This document shows, in pieces, positions 1-8,000 of a DNA stretch of 8,310 bases. The first letter of the stretch is position 1. Each line of letters begins with the position of its first letter. This DNA comes from an uncultured Bacteroidales bacterium (lineage in GTDB: Bacteria > Bacteroidota > Bacteroidia > Bacteroidales > Muribaculaceae): assembly GCA_900554715.1 (NCBI GenBank), contig USIN01000067.1, positions 1 to 8,310 on the forward strand, written 5' to 3'. The notes beneath the pieces were generated by a model that saw only the letters and a list, made by a program, of their open reading frames with translations, made no database searches and had not been told where the DNA came from. A program made the position numbers and the translations under genes.

Positions 1-114
1 TTCTTCAATAGTGTCAAATAGAGAGCATTTGGGTTTCAGGGCTTTACGGCTCACTGCCTTTTCGCTTTTATGGTTTTGCGACAGCCTCAGATAATATCTT
101 GTAACCAAAGCCAT
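1..114 (-). CDS. Possible 5' end of an unrecognised small ORF, cut by the left edge
   Basis: An ATG at 114 opens a frame that stays open for 38 codons to the window edge. The product begins MALVTRYYLRLSQNHKSEK and ends in a short acidic stretch, DTIEE, at the cut. It would start 35 bases after the stop of the hydrolase gene, on the same strand. I do not recognise a family. A GGAGAG lies about 15 bases before the ATG, too far for a good ribosome binding site. The codons are more A/T-rich than in the genes to the right. An open stretch this short can occur by chance, so this is a weak call. It could equally be plain intergenic DNA downstream of the operon. Confidence 0.22.
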   Translation of the reverse strand, partial: MALVTRYYLRLSQNHKSEKAVSRKALKPKCSLFDTIEE

Positions 115-149
115 TAAAGCGCAGCAACGCTCTCCTCCCCGCCGGGTTA

Positions 150-917
150 TCAAAACGCCAGCGAAGCCGTAACGGGGCGGTGATCCGAGGCCATGGGCTC
201 ATTGACGACCTGCGACGACAGCACGGTCGGAGGGTTGTCTCCTTTATACATGATATAGTCTATTGTCACGGTCGGATTGTCAGCGGGAAAGGTCGGCGAA
301 GCCCCATCACTCAACGGCGTAAATGTCTGCGACAAGGCTTCTATCGCAGGACTGTCGGGCGAAGCATTAAAGTCACCGGCAAGAATCAGAGGCTTGTCAA
401 ACGCGGCAACCTCGCGGGCGAGAATATCGACCGAAGCCAGACGGTCGGCATCGGTGAGCGACAGATGGGTCACGCCCATGACATAATTATCAAACTCAGC
501 GAGCAACAGCGTGCGCTCTTCTTCAGTACCGGGCAGGGGCACACGGCGCACCGACAAGGGGCGTTCACGGCTCAGAAGTCCAATGCCATAGCGGCCCCCG
601 TCAAAGTCTATGGCCGCCGAGAAGACAGGATTCATCCCGGTCGCGGCAGCTATATCGCCCAATATATATCGGCCGCCGCTACGGTTGGTGACACTGTCGA
701 CCTCCTGCACGGCAACGACATCGGCTCCGGACGCGATGATGACACCGGCTATGCGGCTGACATCGCGAACGCCATCCATACCGACAGCGTTATGGACATT
801 ATAACTCATGACGCAAATCGTGTCGCCCTGCGCCGGGGCGATGGCAGCCGAAGTGAGCGCCGCTGTTAATCCGGCGGCAAACATCGCGCCGGCCATAATC
901 AATCGTTTTAATCTCAT
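150..917 (-). CDS. Secreted endonuclease/exonuclease/phosphatase (EEP) family hydrolase
   Basis: This 255-residue protein belongs to the EEP superfamily of metal-dependent phosphodiesterases and phosphomonoesterases (DNase I, exonuclease III, sphingomyelinase and inositol phosphatase relatives). A signal peptide is visible: basic MRLKR, a hydrophobic stretch to about residue 27, and an A-P-A site that suggests cleavage after A29. The catalytic blocks appear in the expected order: SYNV with N40, QEVD with E72, THL with H151, GDFN with D182 and N184, IDY with D220, and the C-terminal SDHRP with D245 and H246. These are the usual metal-binding and general acid/base residues, so the enzyme is probably active and works in the periplasm or outside the cell. 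The substrate cannot be read from the sequence. The gene starts 23 bases after the tamL stop without a Shine-Dalgarno site and is probably in the same transcript. Length is normal for a compact single-domain EEP protein. Confidence 0.93.
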   Translation of the reverse strand: MRLKRLIMAGAMFAAGLTAALTSAAIAPAQGDTICVMSYNVHNAVGMDGVRDVSRIAGVIIASGADVVAVQEVDSVTNRSGGRYILGDIAAATGMNPVFSAAIDFDGGRYGIGLLSRERPLSVRRVPLPGTEEERTLLLAEFDNYVMGVTHLSLTDADRLASVDILAREVAAFDKPLILAGDFNASPDSPAIEALSQTFTPLSDGASPTFPADNPTVTIDYIMYKGDNPPTVLSSQVVNEPMASDHRPVTASLAF

Positions 918-940
918 TGTCAGGAAATGTGGTTGGTTTA

Positions 941-3259
941 TCAGAAGGGATAGCCGATGGCGAGGTGGAAGGCAAGCGACCGGCCGAAGGATTTCATATT
1001 GTAATAGCCCCGTTTGCCGGTATCGTAGGGAGCATGAATCCCGATGCCGAGGTCACCGCGCAAGACGAGCATGCCGATGTCGAAGCGCAGGCCTACGCCG
1101 GTACCGAGGGCAAGATCCTTGAGAAATGTCGAGGCCTCGAGAGTGCCGCCCGGTCGCTGCGGGTCTTCTTTCAGAAGCCACACGTTGCCGGCGTCGACAA
1201 AGACCGCTCCGTGAAGCAGACCGGCAATCGGGAAGCGGTATTCGATATTGGCCTCGAACTTGAATGTACCTGTCTGGTCGAAGTATGTGCCGTTACCCGA
1301 GTTGGGATCATGATAGCTGCCTGGGCCTATACTTCTGACCGTAAACGCTCTGACCGAGTTGGCACCGCCGGCATAGAACTGTTCGGCGTATGGCACCTGC
1401 GACGAGTTGCCGTAGGCATGGGCCGCCCCGACGGCGACACGCGTCATGAGCCAGTGTTCGCCCGGGGCTATACGGCGGCCGTAGACAAGCTGTGTCGAGC
1501 CTTTGACAAACTGTGAGAACGGAGTACCGAAAAGCTCTTTCTCTCCGTGCTTGCCGCAAAGGCTGTAGATGCCCCAGAATATATTGCCGGCTTCCTGGAT
1601 GGTAAACTGCCAGTTGAGGGTGTTGTCGCGTCCGATGGCGCGATCGAAGACATAACTGTATATCATCTGGGGGATAAACTGGCTCATGAAGCTCTGGGCC
1701 ACAGCCGGGTTGGCGTTCATTATCGAATCAAAGGCCTCTGTGGTGTGCATCAGATTAGTATATGTCAGCTTGAAAGGCGTGAACGAGTTTGACACATGGC
1801 GCGACACCCGCCAGTCATAGCTGACCGAGGCGTTAAACTGAGCCATTTTGAAAAAATGCGGACGGTTGAGCAGGTCGGCGTTAAGCTGGAATCGCGTCCA
1901 CGGCAACTGGAACCGGCTGCGGGGAATAAATTTAGGAGCGAGCAGCCGCGGGAAAGCCAGCGACGCCGTCAGCCCGACTTCATAGGAGTTGAATACCGAG
2001 CTCCGGCTCTTGCCGGTCTGCCACTCGTATGCGCCTGTGACATTGACACCCAACTGCTCGCCGCCGCCGAAGATATTTCGGTTGGTGACGCCAAAGCTCA
2101 GACCCGGGCCAAGATAGCTGTTTGACTTCGACGAGGCATTGACCTCGAACGAAACTTCGAGCGGCGAGTCAAACGTACAGTTGACCAACACGTTCAGCAC
2201 ATCGTTGCCGCCGGTAGTGTCGGGGATGGCCGAGATGTCGATGGCACTGAAGATGCCGAGCCGTGACAGATATGTCTGCGTACGGTTCATGTCGCGCACA
2301 GAAAACAAGCGGCCCGGACGGAAGGTGACACACTCGGGGATGAGATTACGGCGCAGACGCGACGGGCGCATCTGTATCAGCGTAGCGCGTGGTGTGGCTA
2401 TGGTGTCAGGTTCGCCGCCGCCCCAGTGGCGGTTGGCCACGACGGTCACTTTGCCAGTGCGGTAAGGCTTAAGGGCGAAACGCGGCGCGTTGGATGCCAG
2501 CACCATCTTCATCGTCAGCGCGCCCGGACGGGCCACGCTGTCGGCAAGATACTCGATATACTCAGGGCGGAAGAAATAATAGCCGCGGTTGCGCAGACGG
2601 TTGGTGATGCGCGTTCGGGCGGCACTAAGCGAATCGACCGAATATCGCATCTTCGAGAACAGATAGGGGTCTCTGAGCGCCAGCGAATCAATCAGAGCAG
2701 TCAGACGGCATGAATCGGGCATGAGCATCATCGTGTCTATCGGATACTCCTTGCCGGGGTCGACCGTATATCTGATGGCGGCTTTCTTTTTGTTTTTGCC
2801 TTTTATCAGCTCATAAGAGGCGGTGCCGCTGAAGAAACCGTTGTTGTCAAGCATCTCGTCGATCATCTTAACCCTCACTTCGGGGCGCACATCAGAGACA
2901 AGCACCGGCTCTTCGACAAGTTTCTCATAAATCCAGTGCTTGAATCCTTTGGGCGGATTCGGCCAGTTGTTGTAGACCCACAGCCCGAGGGGGAAGGGAT
3001 AGCGCCACGACAACAGCTTCCAATAATTGTTAGGAGCCACGTCGACGGTCGAGGCGATTGTCGATTTCAGAGCCGCCGGCACGACGACAGAGTCATTGTT
3101 ATATTTCACGGCCTTGGTGCCCGTATAAAGCAGTTCGCCCTCGGGTATGCGCCGCGTTGTCGAACAGGCCGACACCAGCAGCAATATCACGGCCGCAATC
3201 AGGGCCGATGACGGCACGCCGGCCATAAAGGCGCTATTTCGTCTCTTTGTCCTTTTCAT
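941..3259 (-). CDS. tamL: TamL: Omp85-family (BamA/TamA-like) outer-membrane lipoprotein, TamB partner
   Basis: This 772-residue protein is an outer-membrane barrel of the Omp85 family. The N-terminus has a basic region (MKRTKRR), a hydrophobic stretch and the lipobox V-S-A-C with C32, so the mature protein should be a lipoprotein. That is the hallmark of TamL, the TamA-like lipoprotein of Bacteroidota. Residues about 38-365 are POTRA-like, with beta-alpha units such as the one around VRDMNRTQTYLSRLGIFSAI (321-340). Residues about 366-772 form the barrel and end in the expected aromatic, GYPF. The loop motif seen in Omp85 proteins as VRGF/Y reads VRAF at 636-639, and the conserved FVDAGNVW is at 687-694. 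I chose the start at 3259 because it supplies the basic region; the next ATG (M12) would lose it. The start lies inside the end of tamB (26-base overlap), which suggests translational coupling. Inferred role: insertion or transport of outer-membrane components together with TamB. Confidence 0.93.
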   Translation of the reverse strand: MKRTKRRNSAFMAGVPSSALIAAVILLLVSACSTTRRIPEGELLYTGTKAVKYNNDSVVVPAALKSTIASTVDVAPNNYWKLLSWRYPFPLGLWVYNNWPNPPKGFKHWIYEKLVEEPVLVSDVRPEVRVKMIDEMLDNNGFFSGTASYELIKGKNKKKAAIRYTVDPGKEYPIDTMMLMPDSCRLTALIDSLALRDPYLFSKMRYSVDSLSAARTRITNRLRNRGYYFFRPEYIEYLADSVARPGALTMKMVLASNAPRFALKPYRTGKVTVVANRHWGGGEPDTIATPRATLIQMRPSRLRRNLIPECVTFRPGRLFSVRDMNRTQTYLSRLGIFSAIDISAIPDTTGGNDVLNVLVNCTFDSPLEVSFEVNASSKSNSYLGPGLSFGVTNRNIFGGGEQLGVNVTGAYEWQTGKSRSSVFNSYEVGLTASLAFPRLLAPKFIPRSRFQLPWTRFQLNADLLNRPHFFKMAQFNASVSYDWRVSRHVSNSFTPFKLTYTNLMHTTEAFDSIMNANPAVAQSFMSQFIPQMIYSYVFDRAIGRDNTLNWQFTIQEAGNIFWGIYSLCGKHGEKELFGTPFSQFVKGSTQLVYGRRIAPGEHWLMTRVAVGAAHAYGNSSQVPYAEQFYAGGANSVRAFTVRSIGPGSYHDPNSGNGTYFDQTGTFKFEANIEYRFPIAGLLHGAVFVDAGNVWLLKEDPQRPGGTLEASTFLKDLALGTGVGLRFDIGMLVLRGDLGIGIHAPYDTGKRGYYNMKSFGRSLAFHLAIGYPF

Positions 3260-4991
3260 CGTCGGTTATGGCTTCTTTGTTGATATTATCGTTGACGACA
3301 GTCGGCTCGTCTTTTTTCTTCTTGGGTTTAAAAAAATTGAACATCTGACTCATGCGGCGCAGTTTGCGGCGGTAGACAAAGCCTACGCCTGTCTGTGTCA
3401 CCTCGCCCTCGAGTATGCTCTCATAGCCTGTGTGGCGGAAGATGCGCACATACATCGTTCGGCTGCGGTTGAGGAAGTATTCAAACGAGATATCGTTAAT
3501 GAGGTTCTGCGAGAAGTTCTCATCGGCGTTGGCGTCGGTCGAGTAGTTGCCGCCGACAACTATCTTTATACGGTCGTTGAACAGCGACTTCGACACCTGA
3601 TAGCTGTAGCTTGTCGTTGTCGACGACGAGCCGTCGACTGTGCGGTCATACTGATTGATGCCGAACGAGATGTCGACGCCGCGTATGTTGTTTGCCATCC
3701 ATCCGTTGAGCTGCGACTCGAGGAACGAGAACAGCGGATTGGCCGACATCTTGGTGTCGCCTTTGGTGTTGCCGCCTGTATAGACGCCGTAAAGCATCAT
3801 GTTCATGGCCTCGTTGGCCCGCTGGTCGGCGCTCATCGACTCGAGTTCGTTGGCGACGGTGACATCATCGTTGGTGGCGAGGTCAAACGCAACTTTCATG
3901 TTGTTGACCGTACCGGTGACGTTGACTATGACATCGAAGTTAACCAGACGCGAATTCTGTCCCTGCTGGGTGACATTGGCCTTCATCACATCCATCGCAT
4001 GGATGTTGAGCGTCGGATTCATCATGTCGCCGTTGAAAGCCACGTAACTGTTGTTATAGAAGTTAAACAGCTTCTCTGACATAAACGGCGGCGTATATCT
4101 CACGAAGCCTTCGTTGAGGTTCAGCCGGCCCGTCAGACGCCCGTCACTCAGGGGCGACATCGCGAAATTGAGCGTGCCCGAGCTCTGGAGCTGTACCTTG
4201 TCCTTGCCGTCGCTCGAAAGATCTACGCTTATCGTCGAACCGTTGTTGATGTTGAGCATGGCGTTGAGCACAATCGCCATCTCGCTTGTGGCGACGCTGT
4301 CGGCAAACGCAACCGCAGTCGTGTCGGTGAAGTTGACAAACTTGACCATGTCGTCGGTCGACTGCGACTGAAGCCTGTTGGCGGCGTCGGGTATGACGTA
4401 GGTCACATTCGTTCCCGGCTCAATGTCGAGCGTGGCGTCGACGAAAAGCAGACTCAGACCGCCTTTGACCGAAGCGTCGAGCGAGATAAAGGCTTTGCCG
4501 TAGACATCGGCGCCCTTCGAGGCGCGGCGGGTGTTGACAAGCTGCATGTTGTCGGCCTTGAGTCTGAGGTCGAGCACCGGTGCCGAGAGGCTTTTGAGGT
4601 CGACCGTGCCGTCGATAGACAGCGGATTCTCGTTGACACCGCTGATTTTGAAGTTGTCGAATGTCACAAGGTTGTCGATGACGGGAATCTCGACATCGCT
4701 GAATTTATAAGGAGTGCCGGTGAGGGCGAGTTTGACGGCTGTGTCGTCGAAGTCGAGTTTGCCGTTGAATACGGGCGCTTCCGAATCTCCGGTGATGACC
4801 ATATTGCCGTTGAGCACACCCGATAGTGTCGCCATGCCCGGCGGCAGGAACGGATTGACCGTTGCCAGCGGGAAACGTATCATCGAGAAATCGAGATTAT
4901 AGAGGCTCGTCGAAGTTGTGTCGTTGAGGTTGCCGGCGAGTGTGATGGTCTTCTCGCCGTCGACATAGACGTCTGATTTGGCATAGAGCAT
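3234..4991 (-). CDS. tamB: TamB C-terminal part (TamB/DUF490 domain), separated by a frame break
   Basis: This 585-residue fragment carries the conserved C-terminal domain of TamB, the periplasm-spanning partner of an Omp85 barrel. It is almost wholly beta-rich. Diagnostic stretches are NPFLPPGMATLSG (46-58), GRLTGRLNLNEGFVRY (284-299) and KLFNFYNNSYVAFNGDMMNP (307-326), followed by YQVSKSLFNDRIKIVVGG (464-481) and ISFEYFLNRSRTMYVRIF (501-518). After the domain comes a basic tail (FKPKKKK, 554-560) and then a charged acidic/lysine end. The frame has no signal peptide and stays open upstream to 5171 with matching TamB-like sequence (GVVTLDKL, TYGKQRVGDI) but no ATG or GTG before 4991. The annotated ATG is therefore just the first available one, not a natural gene start. 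Taken alone, the product would lack export and should not work. It belongs to the gene that begins at 8095. The stop overlaps tamL. Confidence 0.88.
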   Translation of the reverse strand: MLYAKSDVYVDGEKTITLAGNLNDTTSTSLYNLDFSMIRFPLATVNPFLPPGMATLSGVLNGNMVITGDSEAPVFNGKLDFDDTAVKLALTGTPYKFSDVEIPVIDNLVTFDNFKISGVNENPLSIDGTVDLKSLSAPVLDLRLKADNMQLVNTRRASKGADVYGKAFISLDASVKGGLSLLFVDATLDIEPGTNVTYVIPDAANRLQSQSTDDMVKFVNFTDTTAVAFADSVATSEMAIVLNAMLNINNGSTISVDLSSDGKDKVQLQSSGTLNFAMSPLSDGRLTGRLNLNEGFVRYTPPFMSEKLFNFYNNSYVAFNGDMMNPTLNIHAMDVMKANVTQQGQNSRLVNFDVIVNVTGTVNNMKVAFDLATNDDVTVANELESMSADQRANEAMNMMLYGVYTGGNTKGDTKMSANPLFSFLESQLNGWMANNIRGVDISFGINQYDRTVDGSSSTTTSYSYQVSKSLFNDRIKIVVGGNYSTDANADENFSQNLINDISFEYFLNRSRTMYVRIFRHTGYESILEGEVTQTGVGFVYRRKLRRMSQMFNFFKPKKKKDEPTVVNDNINKEAITDDEKDKETK

Positions 4992-5074
4992 GCCGCCGGG
5001 ACGTGTCGAGAGGTCGAAGTCGGCCTTGATGTCGCCGACGCGCTGCTTGCCGTATGTGAGTTTGTCGAGTGTGA

Positions 5075-8000
5075 CTACACCGCTGCCGTTATAGACACCG
5101 TCGACCGTGTAATGAGGATGCGGATCAGCATCTTTTTCTGTTTCTTTGTCATGGAAGGGGCCTCCCTCATTCTAAGGTGGGCCGCCTGTGCCCGGAAACC
5201 GGAGACAGGCGGCGCGAAGGGATTGATGGCAATCCAGTCGGCGAGATGGATGTTGCCGAGACGCACGATAAGATCTTCCTGACCTTCGCTGCCGTCGACA
5301 TGGGTCGTGAATATCTTGAGCGAACTGTTGCCGCCGGTCATGTCGATGTCAGCGTCGATATGTCTGTCACTGAAACGATAGCTGACATAGTTGTCGCTGT
5401 TGAGCGCCCAGTTCTGATAGCCGATGACAGGGTTGGCGGGTATGACGTTGACCGTCAGCAACGAGTCGCTGACCTCTGCTTTGAGACCGAAATCAAAGCC
5501 TTCCTTACCTTTGATATTCTGCTGTGTCAGACGCAGCGCCGCTATGTTTCGGGTCGCGAAGCCGTCGACTTTGACCTTGGCGAAATCATCGAATGTGCCC
5601 GGACGGTTGTTGACAGCCCCGGTGAAATGGAGATGCTCCTTATGCTGGCGCGCACCGAAGGTTATGGTGTCAAGCCGCGTCGTGCCGGTAACGAATCCCA
5701 GCATCTGTGAATTGAGTCTCAGCGTAGTATCGTTGTCGGCGGTGAGCGACAGATGGCTGAACCCTGTCTTGGATGTCGCAAGTATATCGTTGACAAAATT
5801 GTTGCGGCCAGCCCTCATGTCGAAGACAAGACCGGGCAGAGCGTCGTGTATCTGTTCGACGTCAATACGGCGTTTTGTCATCTGCGAGTCGACCACAGCC
5901 GAGACGTTCCCAAAAGCTGTCATCAGGCTGTCGAGACTGCAATAGGCCGTAAACCTTGCATTGAGATCGCGGTTGGTGAGACTGAGATCTGTCAGTGAGT
6001 CATTGGCGCTGAGGTGCGCGAGAATGTCAGAGACCGTGATATCACCTTCAGGACGTTCGAGGGTCAGGTCTTCGAGAGTCACCCGGCCGTCGATTATCTT
6101 GTCTTTCGGCGTGATGGCGGCATCGGCGGTCAGACTGAGCGATACTTTCATGTCAGACTCCGAGAACTTCAAAGCCCTGAGGTATATGTCCTCACCGTCA
6201 ACGGCGGCAGTCCATTCATATACATCGCCGGCGAGATTGCCGCTCGCCTGCGCCGTGACAGGCAGCGACGGGTCGGTTGACACGAGCCTGACGTCGGCCT
6301 TGCCGTCCCGAAGTGTGGCATCAGCCTCTATATCCTTGTATTCATATCCGTTATAAACGGCCGACGCAAGCGACAGACGCGCATCGGCAGAAGTCTTGGG
6401 CGAGAACGGGTCATAACCGTGTCCCGAAGCGGTCAATGTGCCTGAAACCTTGCCCACGCCGAGAAGCGGCATGATGCTGCTGACCGGAAAAGCACCGACA
6501 CTGACATCAGCCTTGTAGTCTTCGCTGCGCGAACGCCACAGGCCGTCAAGAGCGACAGTACCACCCTCGGCGATTACCTTGACATTGCCCCCGAATGTAC
6601 CGTTATTAGCCCTGACACGTCCCGTGATTGCCATCTGAGGTATATCGAGCGTCGTCTCAGGCGAGAGGAAGGTGCGTTTGAGATAGCGGCCGTTGAGTAT
6701 ACTGCCCGACAGGGCTATATCGCCGCCGATACGCGCCGTATTGAACACATCTGTCAGATTGCCTTTGGCCTTAAGTGTGACTATATGGTTGACTGCGACA
6801 TCCAGACGTCTGATATCAAGGTCAGAGGCTACGCCTGAGAGATCGACGGCAAGGTCGATGCCGTCATCGGCCGGAAGTGTCATGAGATACGGCATGAAAG
6901 CCGGGAACATCAATCTCAGATCAGAGACGCCGACCGCGCCGCCGGCTTTGAGGGCGAGCGGAAGGTCAGGGTCTGTCATCATATCGCCCGACCCTAACAA
7001 TCCGGTGACATCGAGGGCTGTGACAGGTGTCGAGATTATAAAGTCGTTAAACGCTATTGCTGTCGAATCGATATCGAGCGTGCCACTGGCCGTCAGACTC
7101 ACGCCACAACGCTCATGGCCGCTCAGACGAAGCGGCAGTCTGACCGTCGAGGCCTGATTATAAAAATCTTTGACTGTAAGATCGAGGCTGTCGACCTCGA
7201 TATAGGCGAAATCGAGACCCGGCGCCGGCGTGACTCCGCGCGTGGTATACAAAGCTTTCGAGCCGGTGAAAGCGATTGAGTCGATAGTGACTGTCCACGG
7301 AGCTGACGCGGTCGTGTCCGTGGCGACTACGGGTATTGATGCCACTGTAGCCGAATCGGGGGCTATATATGCCGCCGCCAGACGGTCTCCGGCAAACGTG
7401 CCTATGGCGACCTTCTGGGCCGCAAGATCAATGAGACCGTTCTCAAGCGAGCCGCGACCTATCGTGGCGCCAAGAGAGTCTATCGTAGGCAGAAGACTCA
7501 TAGAATAGCGCAGATTATCGAGGCTGAGACGCCCGAGCCTGATAGTCATGGCAGTCTGCGATGCAGGCTTCTCTGTTGCGGCGACAGATGTGGTGTCTGG
7601 TTTGATGGTCATGGCGACAGTGGCGTCAGAAAGCCGGCCGTCGCTGACATCGATAGCCATGTCAGACAGTCTGACCGAAGCCGGCGACAGCGACAGGCTG
7701 CCGGCCGCCAGCGTCATATACATTGCCGAATCGCGGTTGCCCATCACATAGCGCGCGCCGTCGGCCTCGAGAGTCGTGATGTCCACCTCGCCTTTTAGCA
7801 GAGGTAACAGCGCCACATCGGCTACAAGACGGTCGGCGGCCACAAGTGTGTCTGTGCCGTTGACAACCGACAGACCGCCGGCCTCGACCGACAGCGGGAA
7901 ACCGAGTCTGAACGTGTCGAGCGTATAACGCGTCTCACCTCCGCTGTTGAGCTTACCTACAAGATGGACGCGAAGAGTCTCCTGAAGCCACGGCGAATAG

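Noticed and set aside
180..869. Plus-strand open frame of 229 codons opposite the EEP hydrolase
   Set aside because: The minus-strand protein has a signal peptide and every EEP catalytic motif; the plus-strand product is rich in R/G/H without family features.
917..1516. Plus-strand open frame of 199 codons opposite the tamL barrel
   Set aside because: It is antisense to conserved barrel sequence with diagnostic Omp85 motifs, so it is a shadow.
3224..3226. Alternative tamL start at M12, which would avoid the overlap with tamB
   Set aside because: The shorter form loses the basic residues needed at the start of the lipoprotein signal, and no good ribosome binding site precedes it.
3147..4079. 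Plus-strand open frame of 310 codons opposite the tamL start and the tamB end
   Set aside because: It lies fully antisense to two well-supported genes, its protein shows no recognisable domain, and long antisense frames are expected from the codon bias here.
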